From the NCBI RefSeq assembly GCF_001040945.1, contig NZ_CP011930.1, positions 3,219,021-3,283,020 of the forward strand: a DNA stretch of 64,000 nucleotides, written 5' to 3'. Shown here piece by piece: positions 42,264-52,272 of the stretch. Below the pieces are notes generated by a model. That model did no database searches, had not been told where the DNA came from, and was given only the letters and a program-made list of their open reading frames with translations. Every line of letters starts with the position of its first letter. Position 1 is the stretch's first letter. Made by a program: the position numbers and the translations under genes. Source of the DNA: Herbaspirillum seropedicae (lineage in GTDB: Bacteria; Pseudomonadota; Gammaproteobacteria; Burkholderiales; Burkholderiaceae_D).

Positions 42264-43295
42264 ATGTCCAACTCTTTTTCCCGTGAACCTGCCATGCCGG
42301 ATTACCCGCAACGCTACGGCGTCTTCCTCAATGTCGAAAATCCCCATGGCAACGCACGCGATGCGCTGTTGCAGACCGTCGATCATGCCGTCGTGGCAGA
42401 GGCCCTGGGCTATCACGATGTCTGGGTCGCCGAGCACCATTACAGCAGCTTCGCCATCGGCAGCGCCTTGATGGTGCTGCTGGCCCAGATCGCCGCACGC
42501 ACTTCGCGCATCCGCCTCGGTACGGGCGCTTCGTTGCTGGCGCTCAATGATCCCTTGCGGGTTGCCGAGGACGTCGCCACGCTGGACCTGCTCAGCAACG
42601 GCCGGATGGAATTCGGCGTGGCACGCGGCGGCCCGTTTCCCGAGCAATATCGTCACGCCGGATTGAGCGGTGCCGATCAGGCGCGCGCACGCATGATTGA
42701 AGCACTGGACGTCATCCAGCGCGCATGGCAAGGCGTGCCATTCAGTACCGAGGGACGATTTTTTCACTACGACAGAGTGCAGTTGCAACCGCAGCCGCTG
42801 CAACGTCCCATCCCGGTATGGCTGGCCAGCATGAGCGAAGATTCGCTTGATCTGGCCGCACGCCAGGATTACGGATTGATGGCCACACCCTCCGCCGATC
42901 TTGAGCAGGTGCTCACGCGGGTGGCTGCACAGCGTGCGCAGCGCGGTCACTTCCCGTTTGCCATCGCCCGCTTTTTCCATTGCGAACCCGAGGCGCACAA
43001 GGCGCTTGCCCATGGTCTGGCAGGTGTGCGTGCGTATCCGCGCATGATGCAAGTGCAATTCGCGCCCGGTGGCACCCCGCCCATGTTCCAGGCCGATGCC
43101 TCCGATCAAGTCATCCTGGCCAACGCCATCATCGGCGACCCGGCGCAATGCGTGGCACGCATCGGCCAGCTGCAAGAAAAACTGGGGCCGCATCGCCTGC
43201 TGCTCAAGCCTGCCAGCCACGATCCCCAGCAAGCGCGCGCAGCCCTGAGCTTGCTGGCGGGCGCGCTGGGACTGCAGCCATCGGCAAGGACATGA
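42264..43295 (+). CDS. LLM-class (luciferase-like) flavin-dependent oxidoreductase
   Basis: The 343-aa product is a bacterial-luciferase-like TIM barrel (EALGYHDVWVAEHHYSSFAI, RIRLGTGASLLALNDPLRVA, GRMEFGVARGG). It uses reduced flavin to oxidise an unknown substrate. An internal ATG at 42294 is an alternative start. Its stop overlaps the modE start by 4 bp. Confidence 0.85.
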   Translation: MSNSFSREPAMPDYPQRYGVFLNVENPHGNARDALLQTVDHAVVAEALGYHDVWVAEHHYSSFAIGSALMVLLAQIAARTSRIRLGTGASLLALNDPLRVAEDVATLDLLSNGRMEFGVARGGPFPEQYRHAGLSGADQARARMIEALDVIQRAWQGVPFSTEGRFFHYDRVQLQPQPLQRPIPVWLASMSEDSLDLAARQDYGLMATPSADLEQVLTRVAAQRAQRGHFPFAIARFFHCEPEAHKALAHGLAGVRAYPRMMQVQFAPGGTPPMFQADASDQVILANAIIGDPAQCVARIGQLQEKLGPHRLLLKPASHDPQQARAALSLLAGALGLQPSART

Positions 43296-44101
43296 GTACC
43301 TTGCCTGCCACCGATACCACCTTGTTGAGCAGCGAACTGAAACTGGTGCATCGCCTGGACCAGCGCTTCTTTGCCCTGCTCGACGCCATCGCGCAAACCG
43401 GCTCGATCAATCGCGCGGCCAGTACGGCGGGCTACAGCTACAAGGGCGCATGGATGCTGCTGGAGTCAGCCGGCAACCTGGTCAATGGCGCATTGATTGA
43501 AACGGTCACCGGCGGCAAAGGCGGCGGCGGCACCCGGCTCACGCCCGCCGCGGTGGAACTGCTGGCCGTGTGGCGCGAGCTGCAACGGCGCAATCTCGAA
43601 TTCCTGCATCGGCAGGAGACATGGCTTAATCAACTGCCAGCCTTGGCTGGCCTGCTCAGGAGAATGTCAATGAAAACCAGCGCACGTAATCAATTCGCCG
43701 GGGTCATCAGTGCGATCGATACCGGCCCTGTCACTACGCAAGTCACCGTCACCATCGCCGGCGCGCAAGAGATCGTGGCCACCATGACTACGACCGCCGC
43801 CAATCGGCTCAAGCTCAGGATCGGCAGCAATGCGATTGCCCTGATCAAGTCCTCGGCGGTGGTGCTGGTCACCGATTTTGCCGGTTTTTCCCTCTCGGCA
43901 CGCAATCAGTTTGAAGGCACGGTCTCGCGCGTAGAGCGTGGCGCGGTATCGTCGCTTGTGGTGTTGACCTTGCCTGGCGGCGCCTGTATGACCGCCAGCC
44001 TGACCAATGACGCCATCGATGCGCTGTCGCTGGCGGTCGGGCAGACCGCTACCGCCGTCTTCAAGGCGTATGCAGTGATGGTGGCCGTGCAGCAGGATTG
44101 A
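43292..44101 (+). CDS. modE: Molybdate-responsive regulator ModE
   Basis: The 269-aa product has a winged helix-turn-helix (SINRAASTAGYSYKGAWMLL) and two tandem Mop domains (SARNQFAGVISAIDTGPVTT and SARNQFEGTVSRVERGAVSS). ModE senses molybdate and represses modABC or activates Mo-dependent genes. Here it is coupled by 4 bp to the LLM gene and possibly to the NifA-dependent promoter. Confidence 0.93.
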   Translation: MSTLPATDTTLLSSELKLVHRLDQRFFALLDAIAQTGSINRAASTAGYSYKGAWMLLESAGNLVNGALIETVTGGKGGGGTRLTPAAVELLAVWRELQRRNLEFLHRQETWLNQLPALAGLLRRMSMKTSARNQFAGVISAIDTGPVTTQVTVTIAGAQEIVATMTTTAANRLKLRIGSNAIALIKSSAVVLVTDFAGFSLSARNQFEGTVSRVERGAVSSLVVLTLPGGACMTASLTNDAIDALSLAVGQTATAVFKAYAVMVAVQQD

Positions 44102-44134
44102 TTACCTACTGCGGTCATCCTTCATTCTGGGTTG

Positions 44135-44206
44135 CTGACACCAGTGTGTCAGGGTCAAGTGCCGGATCCGATCACCACGCAGCGCTGCCATTTACGCAAT
44201 GGCAGC
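44135..44206 (+). terminator. Two hairpins after modE
   Basis: CTGACAC (44135-44141) pairs with GTGTCAG (44146-44152); GCTGCCATT (44184-44192) pairs with AATGGCAGC (44198-44206). The second hairpin is followed by a weak T-rich tail. A terminator role is likely but not certain. Confidence 0.55.
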
Positions 44207-44349
44207 TATTGGCAAGTTTCTTGTACAGGATTTGTGAGCCCGGAAACGAGAGGCACTCTGCCAATCCAATATATCTTCAGGAAAAAAACCTGATGGATTT
44301 GAAAAGAGCATCTTTATTCCTCGCTGCCGATGAGAAGCAGAGAGGAAAA

Positions 44350-44698
44350 CATTGTTAAGCCAATAACGTAAGGAGTTTTCCCAACTTAATTTACGGGTTC
44401 CGAAATCTCAATCAGATTCAAATCCGGATCCCGCACATAAACCGACCGTATCTTCTGCGTCGCCCCCGTCCGCAGAACTGGCCCCTCAATGATAGGCCAG
44501 TTCATTTCTTCCAGGCGAGCGATCACCTTCTCCAACGGCACGGACGCCATGAAGCACAGGTCCAGCGCGCCCGGGACAGGTAGATGCGCTTTCGGCTCGA
44601 ATTCCTTGCCGCGTACATGCAGGTTGATTTTCTGGTTACCGAAACGAAAGGCGATACGCCCTTGCCCGAAGGTCTCCAGCGTCATGCCCAGCACTTCC
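44350..44698. repeat. Right copy of ~350-bp direct repeat flanking the nif island
   Basis: The counterpart of 5897-6246, same orientation, with the same start and a sharp loss of match after GCACTTC. Confidence 0.85.
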
Positions 44699-44772
44699 AC
44701 ATAGAAGTGGGTCGTGGCGTCGGGGTTGATCGAAGTCAGTACGAGATGGTCAAGATGGTCAATCAGGCTCAT
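44386..44772 (-). CDS. VOC (glyoxalase/bleomycin-resistance fold) protein
   Basis: The 128-aa product is a single VOC domain (IDHLDHLVLTSINPDATTHF, then RDPDLNLIEISEPVN at the end with the glutamate ligand). It is the intact parent of the fragment at 5933-6241. Substrate unknown. It lies at the right end of the nif island and reads toward it. Confidence 0.85.
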   Translation of the reverse strand: MSLIDHLDHLVLTSINPDATTHFYVEVLGMTLETFGQGRIAFRFGNQKINLHVRGKEFEPKAHLPVPGALDLCFMASVPLEKVIARLEEMNWPIIEGPVLRTGATQKIRSVYVRDPDLNLIEISEPVN

Positions 44773-45132
44773 GTCAGGTCCGTGGAGTGTTCAGCCTCAA
44801 GCGGATAGAGCAGATGAGTGACCAATCCCTGCGGGGTCTTTCACGCTTCAATCCGCTGATATAGCCGCAGCAGATAAAAACAGGAACGATCGGGATTAAT
44901 TAAAAAGCTGCAAAACTTTTTAACTCATATTAACTGGCACCGACCGATGCCGAGCGATGCGAACTGATATTAACTGATACCAGCTGATGCAATGATGGGA
45001 ATATCCCATCCGGAAAAACAGGAAATAAGCGCCGATCTGGCCTGCAGATCGGAACGGGAAGAAACAAGAATGACCTCTCTCCCTTCCCGTTCTTTGTTTC
45101 AGCTTATTTCTGCATATTTCTGCTTGTTTCTC
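44773..45132. other. Intergenic region with short repeats and a three-way fold
   Basis: Contains small repeated pieces (CGATGC, CTGATGC, TTAACTG) at 44935-44990, then the nested inverted repeats at 45022-45110. No gene seen. Confidence 0.5.
45022..45110 (-). terminator. Nested inverted repeats (three-way junction) after the H-NS-type gene
   Basis: Outer stem GAAATAAGC (45022-45030) with GCTTATTTC (45102-45110) encloses CCGATCTG/CAGATCGG (45032-45039/45045-45052) and GAACGGGAAG/CTTCCCGTTC (45052-45061/45083-45092); the two inner stems meet at 45052, so one may lose a pair. On the minus strand it is followed by TGTTTTTCC. It may end H-NS transcripts. Confidence 0.6.
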
Positions 45133-45477
45133 TTATTGCTGTTCCTGATCCTGGCTGATCAGGTATTTCTTTTTCAGGCGTTCGCTGACTTCGCCATTCT
45201 TGTCCTTGAGCCACAATGGAATACGGCCACGACCGCTCCAGGTCAGGCCATCCTCATTCTGATAAAGCGCGGGCAGTGTGGTTTTCCCGGCACTTGCCTT
45301 GCCCGCCTTGCCGGATTTCGATTTGAAACCCAATTCCTTGAGCGTGATGTTGTGAAGCGCGATCAAGGCCTTGATCTGCTCGATGATGGGCTCTCTTTCC
45401 TTGGCCCGTGCTTCTTCAATTTTCTGCGCCAATTCTTCTTGCTGCGCCAACAGTTTTGCCAATTCGCTATTTGCCAT
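45133..45477 (-). CDS. H-NS-family DNA-binding protein
   Basis: The 114-aa product has an N-terminal coiled-coil (LAKLLAQQEELAQKIEEARA) and the H-NS C-terminal motif TWSGRGRIPLWLKD. Such proteins silence AT-rich, often acquired DNA. The ATG at 45477 follows GGAGGATCT; the upstream frame is rejected. It sits at the right edge of the nif island. Confidence 0.9.
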   Translation of the reverse strand: MANSELAKLLAQQEELAQKIEEARAKEREPIIEQIKALIALHNITLKELGFKSKSGKAGKASAGKTTLPALYQNEDGLTWSGRGRIPLWLKDKNGEVSERLKKKYLISQDQEQQ

Positions 45478-45885
45478 AGATCCTCCGGGGGGAAAAAATT
45501 CAGGTGGGACCGACAATAAGCCAGCTGGCAAACTAGAGCAACTATTTTTTCAATTTATTCTTTCAGGATGATAAAAAGACTTTTATCTGGCGCTGCTGCT
45601 GAGCTGATGTAAATTGCGGATAAGGCAATCCATTGAGCGTTCTTATCTTCATTCTGCCTGCGCAGAAAATAACAAAAGCAAATAAAAGCAAATAAAAACA
45701 AGAAGAAAGAATTCCAAAAAATCAGAAAGAAAGTCGGTATTGGCGCCCTTCCAAAAAGTTCCCCTTAACGGCTCACCATACCAGTTCGCCCCAGCGGGGT
45801 CGCGAAGACCCCGCGGAAGCTGCCTGCCGAAACCATTCACCATCCCACGAAACACCCACAGGTGCCGGCAGCAAGGCTGCGCCGG
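45478..45885. other. Intergenic region between H-NS-type gene and RTX1
   Basis: AT-rich, no supported gene. A perfect 8-bp hairpin with a TTCGC loop on the transcript strand lies at 45794-45814 (GCGGGGTC/GACCCCGC), downstream of RTX1, without a U-run. Confidence 0.5.
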
Positions 45886-48800
45886 CTAGTGGGTCACCGT
45901 CAGCAAGACCTTGCCCTTGCTGGTCTGGCCATCGGTCCAGCTGGTCTGGGTGGCCGCGGGCGGGTCGAAGCTGGCCATGGCCTGCACCAGCTTGTCCACG
46001 TCGCTGTCGTAGAGCGTCTTGCCATCGGCAGTCTTGATGCGCTCGACGCGATTATCCGCGCCGGCATACCAATCCTTGACGGTGACCTGGTCAGTGCTTC
46101 CCAGCACGTCGATCTGCAAGTCCTTGCCGACCTGACTGAACCACAGGTTGGTTTGCCTGGCGTCGCTGAACTTGATCGTATCAATATTGCCCGCCGTGGC
46201 ATCCTGGTCCACCACCAGATCGCGACCATCGCCCTTACCGAAGACGTAGGTGTCATTGCCCGCTTGCCCGGTCAGCGTATCGTTACCCTTGGCGCCGGTG
46301 AGGAGGTTGTTATCCTGATTGCCCACCAGGATGTTGTCGAGTTCGTTGCCGGTGGCGCTGCTGTCGCGATGGAGCAGCTTGGCCGGGTCCACGCTGTAGA
46401 TGAGGGCTGATTCGTGCGCGTCCATGTTGCGCAAGTCCCCTACTGACAGGAAGCGGTTCATTTCGCTGTAACGTCCTGGTCCCGAGTCGGTGATATAGAA
46501 ACCCAGCACCTCACCCGTCTTGGCCGAGCAAGCCACGCCGCTCACCGCCACCGCATGGAATCCCACTCGCTTCCCCGCAAGGTAGCCACTCATGTCCCGG
46601 AACACCGCGGCGTCCGCGCACAAGGTAACCACATGGCCGCCCTTGAGCAACTTGACCAGCCGTGCCTCGTCGTATCTGTAGTCGACCTCGCCAGCCACAC
46701 CGAAGCTGCCCATCAACTCGGCCAGGTCATTGCAGGTGACTCCCCCGCGCAGTGTGATAGGCAGACTGGGATCGCTGTCGCACCAATCTCGATCGATGGC
46801 GCGCTGCAGCGTCTCTTTCTCGGTGACATTGACCCCGGCCATCGTCAGCATGTTGGCCACGCTGGTCACGCCGCAAGTGCCAAGGAAACCAGGGCGCGCG
46901 TCACCTTGGCGGTAGTCCATCAGATAGGATTTGGGCGTGCCGTAGATCAGGGCGTCCTGGCCGTAGATTTCGCCGTGGACGGGTGTCCTGGCATCCATCA
47001 GGGTCAGGTTTTCGACATTGGCGCCCAGGGTCATGCTCACGGTCGAATAGACGGTATCGATGCCTTCGCCGGCCTCTTCGATCACCTGGTCGCCGACGTT
47101 GTCGACGAAGTAGCGGTCGTTGCCCTGCCCGCCCATCATGGTATCGGCCCCGGCCAGGCCGTCCAGGATGTTGTCCTGGCTGTTGCCAGTGAGGCGATTG
47201 TCGAGGAAATTGCCGGTGCCGTTGTAGCTACCGCCTTCCAGCAGGCGCAAGTCTTCCACGTTTTCGCCCAGGGTAGTGCTCATACCGGCAAGGACCGTGT
47301 CGCGGCCGGCGTCGGCGTTTTCAAAGACCCCGTCGCCAGCGCTGTCCACAACGTAGATATCGTCTCCCGCTCCGCCGTACATGCGGTCATCGCCTGTGCC
47401 ACCGTCCAGAAGATCATTGCCGACTCCGCCGCTCAGGCTGTCCTTGCCTGCGCCTCCGTAGAGCACGTCGTTATCGGTCTCGCCTCGCGCCAGCGCAGAG
47501 TAGGTCCCGCCGACCAGGGTGTCATCACCGTCACCGCCGTAGATCACATCGTCGCCCCCATTGCCATTGATCTCTTCGCCGTTGGTCGCGAACAAGACAT
47601 CATTGCCGGCGCCGCCCTGGTTCTTTTTGCCGCTGGCCTGAGCGGCCGATCTCATCGCCTGCACTTGCTCGGGGGTGCGGAAGGAGGCGTTGCCTCGGAG
47701 ATAGACCTGATAGTCCGCCACGCGCAGACCACTAGCGAGACCGGCGGCGGTCATGGCCGACGGCAGGCTAGTCAACTCACCGGCCTGGGCGATGCCGTCT
47801 TCGTTGAGGTCGGTCCAGGCGTGCAGGCCGGCCAGTTCGTCGCTGTCGAGGTGCGCGTCCTTGTTCTTGTCCAGGGCTGCCAGTTGTGCCTCGGTGAGCG
47901 GCTTGTCGGCACCGTCCAGGAAATGCAGCTTGCGGATCAAGGCTGCCTTGGCGCTTTCAGGGGCGGCGCGCGCCCAGCGCTCGACCTGGGTGCCGCGCAC
48001 GGTCAGCGCTTCCGGGGTCAGGGCTTGAGGTCCGCTGGACGCCGTCGCCACGGCTGCCTTGCCGCCCGCTGACGAGGCGGCCGTGCTGCTCGGTTTGGCG
48101 GAATCTGTACTCTTGGGATCCAGTGGCTTGCTGGTGCTGGCAGCGATGTCGACGGCTGGCTTGACCGGGGCCGGTGTAGCAGTCGTGCTGCTCGGCTTGG
48201 TGGCGTCTGCGTTCTTGGGATCCAGCGGCTTGCTGGTGCTGGCAGCGATGTCGACCGCGGGCTTGGCCGGGGCTGGTGTAGCAGCCGTGCTGCTCGGCTT
48301 AGTGGTGTCTACGTTCTTGGGGTCCAGCGGCTTGCTGGTGCTGACCGCGATGTCGACGGCGGGCTTGGCCGGGGCCGGCGTGGCAGTCGTGCTGCTCGGC
48401 TTGGTGGTGTCTGCGTTCTTGGGATCCAGCGGCTTGCTGGTGCTGGCAGCGATCTCGACGACTGGCTTGGCCGGGGCCGGCGTGGCAGTCGTGCTGCTCG
48501 GCTTGGTGGTGTCTGCGCTCTTGGGATCCAGCGGCTTGCTGGTGCTGACAGCAATATCGACTGCGGGCTTGGCAGGGGCTGGCGTGGCAGCCGTGCTACC
48601 CGGTTTGGTGGTGTCTGCGCTCTTGGGATCCGGCGGCTTGCTGGCGCTGCCGGCAACGTCGGCAGCAGGCTTGGCCGGGGCCGGCGTGGTGGTAGTGTTG
48701 CTTGGCTTGGCGCCATCCGCACTCTTGAGTTCGGCAGGCTTGCTGCTGCTCGGGAGGTCCGCGGTGGATTTGGCTGGAGCGGTGGAGGAAGTGGACGTGC

Positions 48801-49056
48801 CAGTGGTGGTGGTGGCTGCCTTGCCGCCAGCGCCGGCAGAGGCTGGAAAGTTCTTGGTGATGGGCGGCAAGCTCTCCACCGTCAAGAAACTGATCCCCGG
48901 CCTGATCGGTGAAAACCGGACCTCCGTGCGGCTACCGGTCTGGATGCTGATGAAACGATCATCGATACGACGGATGACGGGGTGGTCGATCACAGCGGTA
49001 GATGTGCTCGCTGAACCGCTCTTGCCGTTGCTATTGCTGTTAATGCTGGTGGTCAC
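45886..49056 (-). CDS. RTX protein 1 with embedded C39-like peptidase domain
   Basis: The 1056-aa product starts at a GTG (49056) after CAGGGAGA. Order: N-terminal segment shared with RTX2 ([18 protein letters not shown]); a Pro/Thr/Lys-rich region with six 34-residue repeats; an EF-hand-like part (LDKNKDAHLDSDELAG); glycine/aspartate RTX nonapeptides (GGDGDDTLVGG); a cysteine peptidase-like domain (Cys728 in LGTCGVTSVANML, His834 in GFHAVAVSGV, Asp857 in FYITDSGPG); final RTX repeats and the C-terminal [10 protein letters not shown]. It is a probable type I-secreted protein. Target unknown. Confidence 0.85.
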   Translation of the reverse strand: MTTSINSNSNGKSGSASTSTAVIDHPVIRRIDDRFISIQTGSRTEVRFSPIRPGISFLTVESLPPITKNFPASAGAGGKAATTTTGTSTSSTAPAKSTADLPSSSKPAELKSADGAKPSNTTTTPAPAKPAADVAGSASKPPDPKSADTTKPGSTAATPAPAKPAVDIAVSTSKPLDPKSADTTKPSSTTATPAPAKPVVEIAASTSKPLDPKNADTTKPSSTTATPAPAKPAVDIAVSTSKPLDPKNVDTTKPSSTAATPAPAKPAVDIAASTSKPLDPKNADATKPSSTTATPAPVKPAVDIAASTSKPLDPKSTDSAKPSSTAASSAGGKAAVATASSGPQALTPEALTVRGTQVERWARAAPESAKAALIRKLHFLDGADKPLTEAQLAALDKNKDAHLDSDELAGLHAWTDLNEDGIAQAGELTSLPSAMTAAGLASGLRVADYQVYLRGNASFRTPEQVQAMRSAAQASGKKNQGGAGNDVLFATNGEEINGNGGDDVIYGGDGDDTLVGGTYSALARGETDNDVLYGGAGKDSLSGGVGNDLLDGGTGDDRMYGGAGDDIYVVDSAGDGVFENADAGRDTVLAGMSTTLGENVEDLRLLEGGSYNGTGNFLDNRLTGNSQDNILDGLAGADTMMGGQGNDRYFVDNVGDQVIEEAGEGIDTVYSTVSMTLGANVENLTLMDARTPVHGEIYGQDALIYGTPKSYLMDYRQGDARPGFLGTCGVTSVANMLTMAGVNVTEKETLQRAIDRDWCDSDPSLPITLRGGVTCNDLAELMGSFGVAGEVDYRYDEARLVKLLKGGHVVTLCADAAVFRDMSGYLAGKRVGFHAVAVSGVACSAKTGEVLGFYITDSGPGRYSEMNRFLSVGDLRNMDAHESALIYSVDPAKLLHRDSSATGNELDNILVGNQDNNLLTGAKGNDTLTGQAGNDTYVFGKGDGRDLVVDQDATAGNIDTIKFSDARQTNLWFSQVGKDLQIDVLGSTDQVTVKDWYAGADNRVERIKTADGKTLYDSDVDKLVQAMASFDPPAATQTSWTDGQTSKGKVLLTVTH
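48095..48706 (-). repeat. Six tandem 102-bp repeats inside RTX1
   Basis: Each unit encodes 34 residues of the type STTATPAPAKPAVDIA followed by STSKPLDPKNADTTKPS. The region forms a flexible proline-rich linker. Copy number may vary between strains. Confidence 0.8.
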
Positions 49057-49203
49057 GATATTCTCCCTGGAAAGTGCGCCCTTGACGGCGCTGGCATGCA
49101 GGGGAACGCCCATCCTTCTGCACCTTCCCCCGGGGACCTGTCGCCTGCAACGCAGTGTGGGGACACTGCGCCGCAAGTCTTCTGTTTTTTTGTCCCAATC
49201 CTC

Positions 49204-49245
49204 ATTGAACCTGAGCCCGGAAACAGGGTAAATCGCCCCATGGGG
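49204..49245 (-). promoter_or_regulatory. Promoter module of RTX1
   Basis: On the minus strand the dyad CCCCATGGGG (49236-49245) is followed by -35 TTTACC (49227-49232), a 17-bp spacer and -10 TTCAAT (49204-49209). The same layout occurs three more times in this locus. Confidence 0.75.
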
Positions 49246-49301
49246 ACTTGTCCGCTGGGACAGCCAAGCAGCCATCCCCCGTCCCTGCTCCGGTAACCGT
49301 G

Positions 49302-52124
49302 TCAGTGATTCACGGTCAGCAGTACGGCTCCCTTTTCCTGCTGCCCATCGCGCCAGCTGGTCTGGGTGGCCGGGGGTGGCGCAAAGCTGGCCATGGCCTG
49401 CACCAACCTGTCGACATCGCTGTCGTACAGGGTCTTGCCATCGGCAGTCTTGATACGTTCGATGCGGTTGTCCGTCCCACTGTCACCGCCCACGTACCAG
49501 TCCTTCACCGTGACCTGGTCCGTCGTGCCCAGGACGTCGATCTGCAGATCCTGGCCGACCTGGCGGAACCACAGATTGGTCTGCCGGGCGTCGCTGAACT
49601 TGATCGTATCGATGTTGCCCGCCGTAGCGTCGTGGTCTGCCACCAGGTCGCGACCATCGCCCTTGCCGAAGACGTAGGTGTCGTTGCCTGCCTGCCCCAC
49701 CAGGGTGTCGTTACCCTTGGCGCCGGTGATGAGGTTGTCGCCGCGATTGCCTACCAGGTGGTTGTCCAGTTCGTTGCCCGTGGCTTCCAGGTTCTGCTGG
49801 CGCAGCTTGATCGGATCCAGCGTGTAGACCATGCTGGCGCCGCGCACGTCGGCCATGGCCCGCAGTTCATCCGCACTCACGTAACGGGTCGCATCCTCGG
49901 CCAAGCCCCTGCCGGAATCAGCGATGTAGAAGCCGATGAGCTCGCCCTTCTCTGCGGCATAGGCCACGCCGGTCACGGTGACCACATGGTCGGTGAAGTT
50001 CAGTCCCTTGCCGCCCGACCAGAGCCGACGGCTGTCCACGGAGACCATCACGCCCCGCCCTTCCTTGACCAAGGCGGCCAGTTTGTCCTGGTCGTACTTG
50101 AGGGTGTATTCGGCCCGTAGGCCATAGCTTTCCAGCAGGCGTTTCTGGTCCAGCGCCGAGCTGCCGCCCTTGGCTGATGCGCTCGGTGCATCGGTGATGC
50201 ACCATTTCTTGTCGATCGCCCTTTGCACCACCTCCTTCTCCGACACCCACTGGTCGGCCATGCGCAAGACATTGACCACGCTGGTTTCGCCGCAGGTGCC
50301 GTCGTAGCCGGTCACGCCATTGCCTTGCTGATAGTCCAGGTCATAGGCCTTTGGAGCCCCATAGATCAAGGCCGCCTTGCCCTCGACCGTGCCACGCAGC
50401 GGCGTGCCGCCATCCAGCAGGGTCAGGTTTTCGACGTTGGCGGCCAGCCGCATGCTGATCCGGCTGTAGACGGTATCCACGCCCTCGTCTGCAGCTTCGG
50501 TCACCTGGTCGCCCGCATCGTCGACGAAATAGCTGTCGTTGCCCAGGCCGCCGATCATGGTGTCGGCGCCGACGCCGCCATCGAGGATATTGTCCTGGCC
50601 ATTGCCCACGATCAGGTTGTCCAGGGTATTGCCGGCGCCATTGAGATTGCCGCCTTCCACCAGGCGCAGGTCCTCGACGTTGGCGGCCAGGATGGTGCTG
50701 CAGCTGGCGATGACGGTGTCATGACCACCATTGATGGTTTCCACCACGCGGTCATCGCTGCTATTGACGATGTAGGTGTCGTCGCCATCACCGCCGTACA
50801 GGGTGTCCGCACCGAGGCCGCCATCGAGAACGTCATTGCCGTCGAAACCGAACAGCCAGTCCTTGCCATCACCGCCATGCAAGGAGTCTTCTCCGGTGCT
50901 GCCCAGCAACTGGTCATCGCCGGCCGTTCCGGCCTGGGGCGTGGCGGGGAGCACGAAGAAGAAAGCGCCCTGCCCCGACAACGTCGCCAGCAGCGACTTG
51001 AAGTTCCATTCCTGGCGCGGCCCCTTGCCCACAGTGTAGATGGAATAGTCGGTGGCGCGCAGGGTGTTGGGCAGCCCGGCGGCCTTCAGGGCATCCGACA
51101 GGCTGGTCAGTTCACTGGCCTGGGCCAGGTCGTCTTCGTTGCTATCGGTCCAGGCCTTGAGGTCGGCCAGTTCGCCGGCCTCCAGCTTGCCGTTGTGGTT
51201 CAGGTCCAGCGCGGCGACTTGCGCGGCGCTCATGGCCTTGCCGTTGTGGTCGAGGATGTGCAATCTGCGCGCCGCTGCCGAGCTCGTCGATTCAAGCTCG
51301 GGCTTGGAGGGACGCTCGTTGATGGCGCTGATCGGCAACAGGCTGTCGGGGCTGAGATTGATTGACTTGCCGGGCTCGGGCTTGCTGAGGTCCTGCTTGC
51401 CGGCGGCAGGCTTGGTGGTGTCAGGTTTGTCCTTGGCTGCTGTACTGGTACTGTCAGGCTTGGCGACATCGACCGTCACGATTGGGGCTGGCTTGGTGAT
51501 CGCGACCGTTGGCGCGGCATCTGCCTTGGATGGGGTGGACGCAGCAGGCTGGGCGGCAGGTTTGCTAGCGGGGCTTGCCGGCACATTGGTGCTGACTGAA
51601 CTGGTACTGTCAGGCTTGGCGACATCGACCGTAACGGGTGGAACCGGCTTGGTGATCGCGACCGTTGGCGCGGCATCTGCCTTGGATGGGGTAGCCGCAG
51701 CAGGCTGGGCGGCAGGTTTGCTCACCGGGCTTGCCGGCGCATTGGAGCTGACCGAGCTGGTACTGTCAGGCTTGGCGACATCGACCGCAACGGCTGGAAC
51801 CGGCTTGGTGATCGCGACCGTTGGCGCGGCGTCTGCCTTGGCTGGAGTCGGCTTGGGGGTCGTGACAGCCGGTGTCGCATCGGCCTTGGACGGCGGCGGC
51901 GCACTCTGCGCGGCGGGAGGGTTGGCAGGCTTGACGCTGGGCGCGGGGAAACCCGCATCGAACAAGCCGAGCCCCGGCCGGATCGGCGAAAAGCGGACTT
52001 CCGAGACGCTGCCGGTCTGGATGCTGATGAAACGGTCATTGATGCGCCGGATGATGGGTTGCACGGTGCTCTGGGCAACGGATGCGGCTGCGCTGTCGCG
52101 CTTGATGTCAGTGCTGGTGGACAC
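49302..52124 (-). CDS. RTX protein 2 with embedded C39-like peptidase domain
   Basis: The 940-aa product starts at a GTG (52124). The build matches RTX1: N-terminal shared segment ([20 protein letters not shown]), a proline-rich linker with about 2.6 copies of a 52-residue repeat, EF-hand-like part ([20 protein letters not shown]), RTX repeats, peptidase-like domain (Cys611 in [10 protein letters not shown], His713 in DHVVTVTGV, Asp736 in FYIADSGRG), and the C-terminal end LLTVNH. It is 3' of tolC on the same strand but has its own promoter. Confidence 0.85.
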   Translation of the reverse strand: MSTSTDIKRDSAAASVAQSTVQPIIRRINDRFISIQTGSVSEVRFSPIRPGLGLFDAGFPAPSVKPANPPAAQSAPPPSKADATPAVTTPKPTPAKADAAPTVAITKPVPAVAVDVAKPDSTSSVSSNAPASPVSKPAAQPAAATPSKADAAPTVAITKPVPPVTVDVAKPDSTSSVSTNVPASPASKPAAQPAASTPSKADAAPTVAITKPAPIVTVDVAKPDSTSTAAKDKPDTTKPAAGKQDLSKPEPGKSINLSPDSLLPISAINERPSKPELESTSSAAARRLHILDHNGKAMSAAQVAALDLNHNGKLEAGELADLKAWTDSNEDDLAQASELTSLSDALKAAGLPNTLRATDYSIYTVGKGPRQEWNFKSLLATLSGQGAFFFVLPATPQAGTAGDDQLLGSTGEDSLHGGDGKDWLFGFDGNDVLDGGLGADTLYGGDGDDTYIVNSSDDRVVETINGGHDTVIASCSTILAANVEDLRLVEGGNLNGAGNTLDNLIVGNGQDNILDGGVGADTMIGGLGNDSYFVDDAGDQVTEAADEGVDTVYSRISMRLAANVENLTLLDGGTPLRGTVEGKAALIYGAPKAYDLDYQQGNGVTGYDGTCGETSVVNVLRMADQWVSEKEVVQRAIDKKWCITDAPSASAKGGSSALDQKRLLESYGLRAEYTLKYDQDKLAALVKEGRGVMVSVDSRRLWSGGKGLNFTDHVVTVTGVAYAAEKGELIGFYIADSGRGLAEDATRYVSADELRAMADVRGASMVYTLDPIKLRQQNLEATGNELDNHLVGNRGDNLITGAKGNDTLVGQAGNDTYVFGKGDGRDLVADHDATAGNIDTIKFSDARQTNLWFRQVGQDLQIDVLGTTDQVTVKDWYVGGDSGTDNRIERIKTADGKTLYDSDVDRLVQAMASFAPPPATQTSWRDGQQEKGAVLLTVNH
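51440..51838 (-). repeat. 156-bp tandem repeats inside RTX2
   Basis: Two full units and a partial third, each encoding 52 residues starting [13 protein letters not shown]. Their unit length and sequence differ from those of RTX1. Confidence 0.75.
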
Positions 52125-52272
52125 GCTGTTCTCCCTGGAAAATGCGCCATCAACGGCGCTGTAGCTCAGGGGAACGCCAACCGGTCTGCACCTTCCCCCG
52201 GGGACGTGTCGCTTGCGTACGCGGCCTTGAGCCTCGTGGTGCAAGTCTTGAGTTTTTTCTTGTCCCGCATCC

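Noticed and set aside
45649..45855. 68-codon minus-strand frame
   Set aside because: No family features and composition of non-coding AT-rich DNA.
49057..49200. Known riboswitch class (cyclic di-GMP or ykkC type) in the RTX1 leader
   Set aside because: The conserved bases of these classes are not present; only a shared stem is visible.
48059..49231. 390-codon plus-strand frame with hydrophobic repeats
   Set aside because: It is the complement of the RTX1 repeat region; the apparent membrane repeats mirror the Pro/Thr/Ala codons.
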